A stretch of DNA of 64,000 nucleotides, taken from Haloarcula sebkhae (GTDB taxonomy: Archaea; Halobacteriota; Halobacteria; Halobacteriales; Haloarculaceae). A program made the position numbers and the translations under genes. Positions 7,828-16,509 of this stretch are shown piece after piece; position 1 is the first letter of the stretch; each line of letters opens with the position of its first letter. Under the pieces are notes generated by a model. That model did no database searches. It was not told where the DNA came from and saw only the letters and a list, made by a program, of their open reading frames with translations. The stretch spans positions 303,916 through 367,915 of the forward strand of contig NZ_BMPD01000005.1 of assembly GCF_014647415.1 (NCBI RefSeq), written 5' to 3'.

Positions 7828-8311
7828 GGATTCAGTGCCCCCGATACGGTCTCTGGTAGTGAGTTATCGAGAACGATCGGTTACAGCCACGTATCCACAT
7901 TTGTCCACAAACCGTGTCACGGGACGGATGAACCCATCGAACTGCCCTATATCGGCTGGTGGTGGGCCAATTGTCTGGATAAGTAATCTGGTTTATTCAG
8001 GTGCTGTATTCAGATGGCCGCCAACACAAACCTCACACTTCGACGTGGTTCGATCGCTTGAGAGAGACCACACGTAGAATAGCCATCTGCTCACTTCCGG
8101 TAGCCTCTGTCAGAACCGTCTCGTGAGCGGGTGCCGCTAGGGCAATTGCTGTCGATCGTCGAGCCGGCCGTTCACACTGTTCACAAGAGAAAATACGCCA
8201 CACAACGGAACCGGTACCGAAACCACCCAGACCGTTCCCCATTCTGGCGTCTTTGTTTTCAGTCGGAAGAGAGTAGCCATATTTTTCTCTGGCTATTCAG
8301 TGTATTCTTGT
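7828..8311. other. Intergenic region between pitA and thuA
   Basis: A 484-base divergent spacer. I see no convincing gene: the open frames are short, overlap on opposite strands, and lack family features. A TATA-like CATATTTTTCTC near 8279-8290 is placed ~30 bases before the thuA ATG and is a likely promoter for it. No palindrome or repeat of note was found. Low-phosphate regulation of pitA could reside here but nothing specific is visible. Confidence 0.5.
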
Positions 8312-9007
8312 ATGGCTGCCGTCACCGTGTGGAACGAAAACCAGCACGAACGGGCGACAGGCCCGGCCAATGCGATGTACCCCGACGGGATCCACACGAC
8401 GTTGGCTGCGATGCTTGCTTCCTACGGCCACACCGTTCAGACAGCGACACTCGATGACCCTGCCCACGGACTAACCGAGGCTGTACTCGCCGAAACTGAT
8501 GTGTTACTGTGGTGGGGGGATGTCGCACACGATGCCGTCAGCGATGCGACTGCGAGCCGCGTCGAGCAGGCCATCCGTGACGGGATGGGGTTCATCCCGC
8601 TCCACTCCAGCCACGAATCGAAGCCGTTCGAGGCGCTCATGGGTACAACTGGCACCCTGCGCTGGCGCGAAGAGGGCGAGCGTGAGCACGTCTGGATCGT
8701 CGAATCGGACCATCCCATTACCGACGGACTTCCAGAGGAGTTCGAACTCGAACGTGCCGAAATCTACGGAAAGGGGTTCGACCTACCGATACCGGACACT
8801 TTAGTGACTGTAAGTTGGTGTGACGACGGCACGGTGTTTCCCAGCGGGTGTTGTTACTACCGCGATGCAGGGCGGATATTCTACTTCCAACCCGGCCACG
8901 AGACGTTTCCAGTGTACCACCAGCCGGTCGTCCAGAAGCTCCTACACAACGCGGTTACGTGGGCTGCGCCGAATGAGACCGATCACCACCGCGCTGGACA
9001 GTCTTGA
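8312..9007 (+). CDS. ThuA-like domain protein
   Basis: A 231-residue protein of the ThuA family (trehalose utilisation-like, a class I glutamine-amidotransferase-like fold). It starts AAVTVWNENQHER, continues with ...YPDGIHTTLAAMLASYG, then LLWWGDVAHDAV and GMGFIPLHSSHESKPF, and ends RIFYFQPGHETFPVYH...LLHNAVTWA, all of which are typical ThuA blocks. ThuA proteins are linked to trehalose or other sugar metabolism in bacteria, but haloarchaeal function is unproven. The ATG at 8312 is ~30 bases downstream of a TATA-like box, consistent with a leaderless transcript; the upstream methionine (8300) would precede the likely transcription start. Confidence 0.88.
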   Translation: MAAVTVWNENQHERATGPANAMYPDGIHTTLAAMLASYGHTVQTATLDDPAHGLTEAVLAETDVLLWWGDVAHDAVSDATASRVEQAIRDGMGFIPLHSSHESKPFEALMGTTGTLRWREEGEREHVWIVESDHPITDGLPEEFELERAEIYGKGFDLPIPDTLVTVSWCDDGTVFPSGCCYYRDAGRIFYFQPGHETFPVYHQPVVQKLLHNAVTWAAPNETDHHRAGQS

Positions 9008-9273
9008 CAGTAAGGACACGCGGCGTGTTGTCTTCCGAGTGTCAGTTAACTTCCCCCTGTTCGATTGACTGGTCGGAACGGATAGACTGTGTAACAATGT
9101 GATTAGGAGCCGTCTTCAACGACGGTAGGCGCTGTTTTCTCTCGGGAGGGTGACCGAAGGCGACTGCAAACTTAGGAGGGTGAACCATGACCGTGAGTCA
9201 GTATGCGAGGACAGCAGCGGAGCCGTAGACCGATTCCAAAGGGTTTGTATCTGATGACTCCGGAGAGTGGCCT

Positions 9274-10443
9274 ATGACAGAGAACGTGGTCGTGCTCGGA
9301 GCGGGGTACGCTGGCGCGGGGGCAATAAAGAGTTTAGAGGACGAGTTAGATGGTGAGACGGACGTTGATGTCACGTGGGTTTCTGAGACGGACTATCATC
9401 TGGTCTTGCACGAGTCCCACCGCTGCATCCGGGACCCGAGCGTCCAGGAGAACATCGCTATCCCCGTTCACGAGATCAAACAGCCTTCGACTGAGTTCAT
9501 TCAGGACGAGGTCGTCGGAATCGACACTGATGCTCAGGAAGTCAACCTCGCCGATTCCGACACCGTCGAGTACGACTACTTGCTCGTGGGGCTGGGCTCC
9601 CAGACGGCCTTTTTCGGCATCGAAGGACTCGAAGAGTACGCCCTGACGCTCAAGAGCCTCGACGACGCCCTCGACATCCACGACAAGATCCAACAAGCCG
9701 CCCGCGACGCTTCTACAAACGACCCGGCACAGGTCGTCATCGGCGGCGCTGGCCTCTCCGGTATCCAGACCGCTGGCGAGGTCGCCGAGTTCCGCGACGA
9801 ACACAACGCGCCCATCGACATCCACCTCGTTGAGGGCCTCGACCAGGTCCTGCCCAACAGCGACCCCGAACTCCAGGGTGCCCTGCGCAAGCGTCTGGAA
9901 GCCGCCGACGTGAACATCAAGTGCGGGGAGTTCATCGGCGAGGTCGACGAAGAGACGGTCTACATCGGCGACGAGGACGAACTGGACTACGACGTACTGG
10001 TCTGGACCGGCGGCATCACCGGCCGCGATTGCATGCAGGACGTTGACCTCGACAAGGACGAGCGCAACCACCGCGTCCACGCCGAAGGGAACTTCCAGAC
10101 CGAAGACGACCACGTCTTCGCCATCGGCGACTCGGCACTGATTGACCAGCCCGGCGACCAGCCCGCACCGCCGACCGCTCAGGCCGCCTGGCAAGCCGCC
10201 GAGGTCGCCGGCGAAAACCTCGCTCGCGCGGCGCGAGGCCAACCGCTCAAGACCTGGACCCACAAGGACAAGGGCACAGTCGTTTCGGTCGGCGAGAAAG
10301 CTGTCGCCCACGACGTGGTGAACATGCCTATCGAAACCTTTGGCGGGCTGCCTGCGAAACTGCTGAAGAAAGCGATCGCCGCCCGCTGGATCAACGACGT
10401 GACCAGCGTGGGTCGGGCCGCTAAGGCCTGGCCTGACATGTAG
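9274..10443 (+). CDS. NAD(P)/FAD-dependent oxidoreductase, type II NADH dehydrogenase-like
   Basis: A 389-residue single-subunit flavoprotein. The N-terminal FAD site is VVVLGAGYAGAGAI, the second dinucleotide motif is VVIGGAGLSGIQTAGEVAEF near residues 152-170, and the FAD-binding C-terminal block is HVFAIGDSALI followed by PPTAQAAWQAAEVAGENL. This is the layout of NDH-2 and related sulfide:quinone reductase-like enzymes; there is no C..C redox pair typical of SQR, favouring NDH-2. It would oxidise NADH and reduce quinone at the membrane surface. A U-rich run (ACCTTTTTAC, 10445-10454) follows the stop and several hairpins lie downstream, suggesting termination. Confidence 0.9.
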   Translation: MTENVVVLGAGYAGAGAIKSLEDELDGETDVDVTWVSETDYHLVLHESHRCIRDPSVQENIAIPVHEIKQPSTEFIQDEVVGIDTDAQEVNLADSDTVEYDYLLVGLGSQTAFFGIEGLEEYALTLKSLDDALDIHDKIQQAARDASTNDPAQVVIGGAGLSGIQTAGEVAEFRDEHNAPIDIHLVEGLDQVLPNSDPELQGALRKRLEAADVNIKCGEFIGEVDEETVYIGDEDELDYDVLVWTGGITGRDCMQDVDLDKDERNHRVHAEGNFQTEDDHVFAIGDSALIDQPGDQPAPPTAQAAWQAAEVAGENLARAARGQPLKTWTHKDKGTVVSVGEKAVAHDVVNMPIETFGGLPAKLLKKAIAARWINDVTSVGRAAKAWPDM

Positions 10444-10464
10444 TACCTTTTTACTTCACCCCCT

Positions 10465-10576
10465 CTCCTCGCGCCTCCGGCGCTGCGGGGAGTTGGTTCG
10501 CAAAAATCTACGCTAAAAACGACCTTCTCGCTCCCGCTGGTCGCGAGAAGTGAAACCGCTCGCCACTGGCGAGCGG
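10465..10576. repeat. Three inverted repeats after the NDH-2 gene
   Basis: Three stem-loops follow one another: an imperfect GC-rich one at about 10465-10492, CTTCTCGC (10524-10531) with GCGAGAAG (10543-10550), and the perfect CCGCTCGCC (10556-10564) with GGCGAGCGG (10568-10576) around a 3-nt loop. They follow a T-run just after the NDH-2 stop and lie before the convergent Fe-ADH-like gene. They may form a bidirectional 3' end or be repeats found elsewhere in the genome. Confidence 0.55.
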
Positions 10577-10619
10577 TATGCCGTCTCCTATCGCGCCGCT
10601 GAAATACGTTCGGTGCGGG

Positions 10620-11843
10620 CTACCAGGCCGACTCCAGCACGTCGACAATATCCTCTCGGGTTGGCTCCAGCCCCGACGGGATGTTCGTCATGAAGGCGTC
10701 TTCGAGGACGGCATCGGCAACTTCGGGGAACTCCTCTTGGCCAGGTCCGGCTACGTCCCGGAGTCGTGTCGGCAGCCCCAGCGCTCTCACCACCTCACTG
10801 ACTCGGTCGACGACCGCAGCACCGGAGTCGGAAGCATCGCCGACGCCAAGCGCGTCGGCCAAGAGCGACCGCCGACCGTCGACCTGCTCGAAGAGATATG
10901 AGAGTGCGTGTGGGGCAATGACTGCGTGGGCCGCGCCCTGCTGGACCTCGTAAGTCCGGGTCAGCCCGTGGCCGAGGGCATGGATCAGTGAGAGCGTCGT
11001 CCCGTCTGTCCGCGAGATGCCGTACTGGACGAGCATGATCCCTTGAGTGATCGACTGGTACACCCACGGGTCGTCGTCACCGGTACCGAACGCGAGCAGG
11101 CCTTCGGTGAGCAGACCGAGGCCACGGGAGGCTGTAGCGTCGGTTATCGGCGTTGCGGTGGCTGCGTATATTGTCTCGAGACCCTTATCGAAGCCGTTCA
11201 TCGCCGACGCCGCGAGGACCGACCGGGGCGTCGTCGCGATCAGTTTGGGGTCGTAGCAGACGGCTTCGGGCATCAGTTTCGGATCGCCGACACCACCACT
11301 GGCCGGTTCGTCTACGGGGGAGGTGTCGGGCGCGGCTGTGACCCCGGCGACGATAGAGAGATCAGCGCCGGCCAGCGTTGTCGGGACGGCTACAATCGGC
11401 GGCAGTCCTGCCTCCGGGACAGCTATCGTTCCGGAGTCGACGAAGGCTCGACCGATGGTCGCGGGGTCGCGATCGGTCGACGCGAGAACGCTGATGATTT
11501 TCGCCACGTCGAGACTGCTCCCACCGCCGACGGCCACGAGACAGTCGGAATCAATCTCCCGGAAGCGTTCGAGACCATCGTAAGCGGTGCCGAGTCGCTT
11601 GGCTGGCGTCGTTTCCGCGAAAACACCGGCCAGTCGGTCGCCGAGTCCCTCTCGAACGGGGGCCATCACGGCCGGCGTCTCACCGACGGTAGCGCCACAG
11701 ACGACCAGCGCGCGGTCGTAGCCGTGTGCGTCTAACTCCGCGCTCAGTGTACGGGCGGCATCGGGTCCGTACCGAAGAACGGCGGGGTCGTACTCGAACC
11801 GAAACGGGGCATTGAGGTCGCCGGGGACCGGTGTGTCGGTCAT
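10620..11843 (-). CDS. Iron-containing alcohol dehydrogenase family protein with altered metal site
   Basis: A 407-residue protein of the Fe-ADH superfamily. The N-terminal domain holds the NAD(P) loop VGGGSSLDVAK and AVPTTLAGADLS. In the C-terminal domain the ligand segment that is usually D-A-L-T-H-A-I-E reads N-G-F-D-K-G-L-E, and the usual H...14...H pair reads H-A-L-G-H-G...Q-Q-G-A-A-H, so Asp and two of three His ligands are replaced by Asn, Lys and Gln. Metal-independent relatives exist (maleylacetate reductase type), so dehydrogenase or reductase function cannot be assigned. The start at 11843 is used because a CATAAAG TATA-like box on this strand (11870-11876) lies ~30 bases upstream; 11852 is an alternative ATG. 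Confidence 0.87.
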   Translation of the reverse strand: MTDTPVPGDLNAPFRFEYDPAVLRYGPDAARTLSAELDAHGYDRALVVCGATVGETPAVMAPVREGLGDRLAGVFAETTPAKRLGTAYDGLERFREIDSDCLVAVGGGSSLDVAKIISVLASTDRDPATIGRAFVDSGTIAVPEAGLPPIVAVPTTLAGADLSIVAGVTAAPDTSPVDEPASGGVGDPKLMPEAVCYDPKLIATTPRSVLAASAMNGFDKGLETIYAATATPITDATASRGLGLLTEGLLAFGTGDDDPWVYQSITQGIMLVQYGISRTDGTTLSLIHALGHGLTRTYEVQQGAAHAVIAPHALSYLFEQVDGRRSLLADALGVGDASDSGAAVVDRVSEVVRALGLPTRLRDVAGPGQEEFPEVADAVLEDAFMTNIPSGLEPTREDIVDVLESAW

Positions 11844-11902
11844 CTGTGACATACTCCGCCGCGCTCGTCTTTATGCCTTCAGGTCGTCAGCGCCGTCGCT
11901 CC

Positions 11903-13792
11903 CTACTGGGGCTCCATCCCGGCTATCCCGTCGGCCAGCGAGTCGAGATCGTCGAGGGTCTCAGCGAGCGCGTCGACGCTGTCTTTCTCCCGTCGGTCCG
12001 GGTTCGCGAGCACCCGAACCGATTCGGTTCCCAGCGAAACGAACCCGAGGTCGAGTTTTGCCGCCGTGGCACGGAGGCCGAGGCCAACGTCTGCATCACC
12101 TGTCAGGACCTTCCGAGCGGGACTCTCGTGGGCTTTTGTCGTGAGTTCGTAGCCGTCGATAGCATCGACAACTTCGGCACGGCCGATGCCCCGGTCCTCG
12201 CCGATGTCATCGAGCGCGTCGTCGAAGCTCCGACGCAGTCCGGAGGCGGTGTCACGGTTGACGAAGCGGTAGTCTCCGTCGATGAAGTCCCCCAAATCGG
12301 ACACGTCGGTATCAGGACCGATGACCAGCCCCCACTCGCGCCGCCAGCCGCCGATGTCGGTTGCGTCGTGGTCATCGGTGGCCGGTCCCGCAACGACGGC
12401 AACGTCGGGCACTCCGTTGCTGAGGCGGCGGAGCCCCTCCGTCGACCCGAGCGGGAGATACCGCGGGTGAGAAACGGTATCCAGTAGGCGCGAGAGGAGC
12501 GGGTCGTCCTCGCCCATCCCCAAAAGTGTCGGCGGCCTGACTGCCGGGGAGAACAACGTTACGTCGACTGCCTCCCCTTCGGCAAGGTAGTCAGTCCCCG
12601 GTGGCACGTCGACGAAGCCGTCGGCGTCGACGAGGCTCGTCGTCGCGCCGCTACCCTTGTCGACGGGATAGACCAGCAGCGACCCGGATTCGTCTTCGAC
12701 CAGACCAGCCGGCATGAGGCGTCTGCGTCCCTCGCCGTAGCGTTCCTGAACTGCCATCGTGCCGGAGACTGTGGCTGTCTGCGGTTGGTCCCGTCCGGCG
12801 GCGTCCCGGACCGTCGGGGCGACGAAGGTCTGGAAGATGGTCAGTGCCGACACTGGATACCCTGGCAGACCGACGTACGCCGAGTCGCCGATGGTGCCCA
12901 CGAGCATTGGCTTGCCGGGTTTGACGGCGACGCCGTGGAGCCTGAGTTCGCCGCGTTCCTCGATGACGCGGTAGATGACATCCACCGCGCTCGCGCTGGT
13001 CGACCCCGACGAGAGGACGAGGTCACACTCGTTGGCCGCTTCGTGGAGCAACCGCTCCATCTCCTCGTAGTCGTCGCCAGCGTGTGAATACATCACCGGG
13101 TCGCCGCCGGCCTCCGCGACTGCGCCGGCCAGCGTGTAGCTGTTCACGTCGTAGATCTGGCCGGCGGCACTGTTGAGTGGGTCCCCGGGCCGGACGAGTT
13201 CGTCACCGGTCGAGAGGATACCGACCTGCGGCCGGCCACGCACCGGAACCTCGTCGACGCCCAGCGCCGACAGGAGTCCAATTTCACGCGGTGTGATACG
13301 TGTTCCGGGACCGAGTGCCCGCGCCCCGGCCGCGATGTCCGCGCCGGCGAGCATCACGTTGTCTCCGGGCGCGACGGACGTGCGTATCTCGACGCCGTCG
13401 TCCGTTTCGGTCGTCCGCTCGACCATCACGACAGCGTCCGCGCCGGGGGGCATCACCGCGCCGGTCGATATTTCGGCGACCGAGCCCGGCTCTACCGTCA
13501 CGTCGGGTTCCTCGCCGGCGTGGACTTCTCCGGCGACGGACAGCGCGACCGGGTCGGCCTCGTCAGCGCCGAAGGTGTCTCTGGCGTGGACAGCGTAGCC
13601 GTCCATGCTCGCACGGTCGAACCCCGGCACGTCGATGCCGGCGTCGATCCGCTCCGCGAGCACGCGGTCGCGGGCGTCAGCCAGCGGGACCGTTTCCGGG
13701 TCGGGGTCGATGTCGAGGCCCGCGACGACCTCGTGGGCCTCTTCGGGCGACGCGAGGTCACGGAACTCCCGCCGGTCGCTCACTGTGACCAC
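11903..13792 (-). CDS. moeA: Molybdopterin biosynthesis protein MoeA fused to a periplasmic-binding-like domain
   Basis: A 629-residue protein. Residues ~15-400 are a full MoeA: VPGFDRASMDGYAVHARDTF (domain III), GADAVVMVE, DVNSYTL and LSSGSTSASAVDVIYR, KPGKPMLVGTI and GLPGYPVSALTIFQTF. MoeA inserts molybdenum or tungsten into adenylylated molybdopterin. The C-terminal ~200 residues (LLSRLLD ... VGLGLRATAAKLDLGFVSLGTE) form a periplasmic-binding-like domain often seen fused to MoeA or ModE-type proteins, thought to sense the oxyanion. It follows the second moeA on the same strand and starts inside that gene, overlapping it by 13 bases, so the pair is probably cotranscribed. Confidence 0.93.
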   Translation of the reverse strand: MVTVSDRREFRDLASPEEAHEVVAGLDIDPDPETVPLADARDRVLAERIDAGIDVPGFDRASMDGYAVHARDTFGADEADPVALSVAGEVHAGEEPDVTVEPGSVAEISTGAVMPPGADAVVMVERTTETDDGVEIRTSVAPGDNVMLAGADIAAGARALGPGTRITPREIGLLSALGVDEVPVRGRPQVGILSTGDELVRPGDPLNSAAGQIYDVNSYTLAGAVAEAGGDPVMYSHAGDDYEEMERLLHEAANECDLVLSSGSTSASAVDVIYRVIEERGELRLHGVAVKPGKPMLVGTIGDSAYVGLPGYPVSALTIFQTFVAPTVRDAAGRDQPQTATVSGTMAVQERYGEGRRRLMPAGLVEDESGSLLVYPVDKGSGATTSLVDADGFVDVPPGTDYLAEGEAVDVTLFSPAVRPPTLLGMGEDDPLLSRLLDTVSHPRYLPLGSTEGLRRLSNGVPDVAVVAGPATDDHDATDIGGWRREWGLVIGPDTDVSDLGDFIDGDYRFVNRDTASGLRRSFDDALDDIGEDRGIGRAEVVDAIDGYELTTKAHESPARKVLTGDADVGLGLRATAAKLDLGFVSLGTESVRVLANPDRREKDSVDALAETLDDLDSLADGIAGMEPQ

Positions 13793-15003
13793 TCCCAGTC
13801 CTCGACGGTCACGGTGTCACCGGCGTCGTACCCCTCCACGGACTCCGGCACGACGACCCAGCCATCGGCGAGCGCGACGCTTGAGAGGACACCGGAGCCG
13901 CTGGCCCGCGTCGGCGTCGCGGTCGTTTGCTCGTCCACGTCCTCGTCGTGCAGTTCCACCCGCGCGTAGGTTCGGGTCCCCGGCTCGCTGGCGATCTTCC
14001 GCGTCAGTTCGGCTTCGGTCGTCGGCGGGTCGGTCGACGGGAGATGGCCGGCCCGCCGAAGCGCCGGTCGGAGGAACTGAACGGCGTTGACGATGCAGGC
14101 GACCGGATAGCCCGGGAGCATCAGAATCGGCGTCTCCTGGGCCACGCCGAGTGCGACCGGGTGGCCGGGCTTCAGCGCGACGCCGTGGACCAGCACCTCG
14201 CCGATTCCGTCGACGACCTCCGGCAACAGGTCGCGCTCGCCGACGGAGGACCCACCGGTCGTCACTATGAGGTCGTGATCCAGATCGTCCGTGATGGCTG
14301 CCCGGAGCGCGTCGATATCGTCGGTGACGATGTCGCGGTAGGTCGCATTGCCGCCCCAGCGCTCGACGTACTGGGTGACGGTCTGGCCGTTCGTCTCGAT
14401 GACCTCGCCTGGGTCTGGGTCGTCCTGCACCAGTTCTTCCCCCGTCGGAATCACGCTGACAGTCGGCCGCTCGTACACTTCCACAGTGTCGTTCCCGACT
14501 GATTTCAGCAGTCCGAGGTCCGACGGGCGGAGCCTGTGGCCATCCTCATACAGTGTCTGCCCTTCCTCCACGTCTTCGCCGACAGGGGCGACGTTCTCCC
14601 CCCCGGCGACCGCATCGAACACCGTGACACTGTTGCTGGTCACCTCGGTCTCCTCAACCATCACGACGGCGTCGGCACCCTCGGGAAGTTCGCTTCCCGT
14701 GTGGACGCGGGCCGCCGTGCCTGTTGTCACTGCCTCGCCGACCCGGAGCGACTCCGGCGATCGCTGGCTCGCGCCGAACGTGTCTTCGGCTCTGACTGCG
14801 AAGCCATCCATCGCCGCGCGGCGATAGTGGGGCACCGCGCGCTCGGCAGTGATCTCCCCCGCGACGACACGCTCGTCGGCGTCGCGCAGCGAGACGCGCT
14901 CCGTCCGTCCGTGTGGCGTCACTGCGTCCAGCAGCGTCTCCCTGGCCGTCGTCACCGGGGTTCTGTCCTTGAATCCGGCTGACTTCCGGGACTCGTTGCT
15001 CAT
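13780..15003 (-). CDS. moeA: Molybdopterin molybdenumtransferase MoeA
   Basis: A 407-residue MoeA of standard length. It shows VPHYRRAAMDGFAVRAEDTFG (residues ~55-75), ELPEGADAVVMVEE, then VIPTGEEL, IETNGQTV, DLIVTTGGSSVGERDLLPEVV, LKPGHPVALGVA and LMLPGYPVACIVNAVQF. MoeA catalyses metal insertion in molybdenum-cofactor synthesis. Here SVGERDLL takes the place of the usual S.GD.D. The start at 15003 was used rather than the upstream one at 15024. It is upstream of, and overlaps, the MoeA fused to a binding domain. Two paralogues often serve molybdenum and tungsten or differing cofactor forms, but this is not shown here. Confidence 0.94.
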   Translation of the reverse strand: MSNESRKSAGFKDRTPVTTARETLLDAVTPHGRTERVSLRDADERVVAGEITAERAVPHYRRAAMDGFAVRAEDTFGASQRSPESLRVGEAVTTGTAARVHTGSELPEGADAVVMVEETEVTSNSVTVFDAVAGGENVAPVGEDVEEGQTLYEDGHRLRPSDLGLLKSVGNDTVEVYERPTVSVIPTGEELVQDDPDPGEVIETNGQTVTQYVERWGGNATYRDIVTDDIDALRAAITDDLDHDLIVTTGGSSVGERDLLPEVVDGIGEVLVHGVALKPGHPVALGVAQETPILMLPGYPVACIVNAVQFLRPALRRAGHLPSTDPPTTEAELTRKIASEPGTRTYARVELHDEDVDEQTTATPTRASGSGVLSSVALADGWVVVPESVEGYDAGDTVTVEDWEWSQ

Positions 15004-15071
15004 ATGTGTACGAATGGCCGGCACACCAAAAAGCTCGCCAGATTCAGGGGGCTTCGGTCGGAAGCAAACGT

Positions 15072-15230
15072 ATGGCTGAGTCGGACCTGCGCTGTCGCCT
15101 CTGCGGGAGCGACCTCTCGAAAGGACTGGTCGCGACCGACAGCCGGCACTGCTGTCTCAACGCCACCCATATCGCCGGGACCTGCCCCGAACACGGTCCG
15201 GTCGGACCCCACCACGCTGTAGAAGACTAA
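15072..15230 (+). CDS. Small zinc-finger-like protein
   Basis: A 52-residue protein with cysteines arranged C8-R-L-C11 ... C27-C28 ... C38-P-E-H41. This spacing resembles a four-ligand zinc ribbon with a CxxC knuckle and a C..H or CC pair. No other domain fits. The start MAESDLRCRLCG at 15072 follows a minus-strand moeA and faces away from it; the alternative longer frame has an unlike N-terminus. Many small haloarchaeal proteins of this kind have CPxCG-like fingers and modulate growth or stress traits, but the function here is unknown. It lies 52 bases before the TctA-like gene. Confidence 0.72.
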   Translation: MAESDLRCRLCGSDLSKGLVATDSRHCCLNATHIAGTCPEHGPVGPHHAVED

Positions 15231-15282
15231 CCGGGCTGAGCATCGCGGAGGTTCAAGTACGGGAACGGGACCACGCCTCAGT

Positions 15283-16509
15283 GTGCTTCCGGGACTTCCT
15301 GCCGCTGACCCGACAGCGACGGTCGCGCTACTCGCTGCGGTTGGGGCAGGGGTCGGGCTGGGCACACTCAGCGGACTCGTTCCGGGGTTGCACGCCAACA
15401 CGTTCGCGCTCTTGCTCGCCGCCGCGGCGAGCAGTCTGCCCGGGCCGCGGCTCTACGTCGGCGTCGCGATGCTTTCGGCCGGCGTGACACACACTTTTCT
15501 CGACGTGATTCCGGCGCTGGCACTGGGTGTGCCCGACCCGGCGATGGCCGCCAGCGCGCTGCCGAGCCACCAGCTAGTCATCGAGGGCCGCGGTCGGGAG
15601 GCGCTTCGCCTATCGGCGCTGGGGAGCGGGCTGGCTGTGGTGTTTGCTGTCCCACTAGCGGTTCCACTCACCCTCCTGATGGAGCGTGCGTACCCATTGC
15701 TTCGGCCGCGGCTCCCGGTGCTACTCGCAGGGGTCGCTGCCCTCCTCGTGGTCACGGAGCACGGCCGCCGCCAGCAGGTCGGCGCTGCGTGTTCGCTCGC
15801 CGCGAGCGGTCTGCTCGGCATCGGTCTGCTCGATGCGCCAGTGACCGGAGCGTTGCCTGTATCGGACGTGCTGGTCCCACTGTTTTCGGGGCTGTTCGGA
15901 GCACCGGTGCTCCTGGCGGCTATCGAGGGAGAGGGCGTCCCGCCACAAGCCGACGCGACGGTGACGACGCCGCGGCGAACAGTCGGCGTTCTCGCGGGTG
16001 TCGGGACCCTCTGTGGCGGCGCTGTCGGCTACATTCCGGGCGTCTCCAGCGCCATCGCGGCCACGCTGGCACTGGGGCTTGTCGCCGAAGGTGGGCCACG
16101 GGCGTTCATCGTGACGACGAGTGGCGTCAACACGGCGACGGCGGTGTTTGCGCTGTTCGCGCTCATCTCGCTCGGAACGCCCCGAACCGGCGTCCTCGTC
16201 GCGCTGGACCGGGCCGAGGTACCGCTTGTGCTCCCGGCGTTGCTCGCCGCGGTCGCTATCGCTGCCGTCGCCGGCGCGATACTCGTCCCGACACTGGGTG
16301 ACCGGTACCTCCGAACGGTCGGCAGACTGGACCCGACACGCCTCTCGCTGTCGGTGATTTCGGTACTCGTCTGTCTCTCCGCGCTCTTCGCTGGCCCCGT
16401 CGGTATCGGAGCGTTCGGAGCCGCCACGCTGGTCGGACATCTCCCGCCATGGTTCGGGTCCCGCCGGGCGACCCTGATGGGGGTGTTACTCGTCCCGCTG
16501 GCGCTATAG
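15283..16509 (+). CDS. TctA-like membrane permease (tripartite tricarboxylate transporter permease family)
   Basis: A 408-residue polytopic protein with about ten hydrophobic segments. The N-terminal block GLGTLSGLVPGLHANTFALLL and the repeated half GGAVGYIPGVSSAIAATLALGLV are the two P-G-x-x-x/H-x-x glycine-rich signatures of the TctA/DUF112 permease family. TctA proteins usually work with a small TctB and a binding protein TctC; neither lies here, as is common in archaeal stand-alone members, so substrate and energetics are unknown. The start is a GTG at 15283. The 3' end overlaps the convergent corA by six bases. Confidence 0.85.
   Translation: MLPGLPAADPTATVALLAAVGAGVGLGTLSGLVPGLHANTFALLLAAAASSLPGPRLYVGVAMLSAGVTHTFLDVIPALALGVPDPAMAASALPSHQLVIEGRGREALRLSALGSGLAVVFAVPLAVPLTLLMERAYPLLRPRLPVLLAGVAALLVVTEHGRRQQVGAACSLAASGLLGIGLLDAPVTGALPVSDVLVPLFSGLFGAPVLLAAIEGEGVPPQADATVTTPRRTVGVLAGVGTLCGGAVGYIPGVSSAIAATLALGLVAEGGPRAFIVTTSGVNTATAVFALFALISLGTPRTGVLVALDRAEVPLVLPALLAAVAIAAVAGAILVPTLGDRYLRTVGRLDPTRLSLSVISVLVCLSALFAGPVGIGAFGAATLVGHLPPWFGSRRATLMGVLLVPLAL

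Noticed and set aside
8033..8242. Minus-strand 69-codon frame in the pitA-thuA spacer
   Set aside because: No family feature, start or ribosome-binding site; composition is ambiguous and a real gene is not supported.
9187..9228. Short frame after GGAGG-ATG upstream of the NDH-2 gene
   Set aside because: Only 13 codons; the GGAGG may be chance and there is no conservation evidence. It could be a leader peptide but cannot be supported.
12103..12402. Various long frames opposite moeA, purA, porA and FttA
   Set aside because: These are shadow frames of GC-rich genes, Arg/Ser/Pro rich, inside genes with clear family identity.
15231..15282. GGTTCAAG-like element that could suggest a tRNA T-arm
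   Set aside because: No acceptor stem, anticodon arm or D-arm can be formed around it, and only 52 bases are available.
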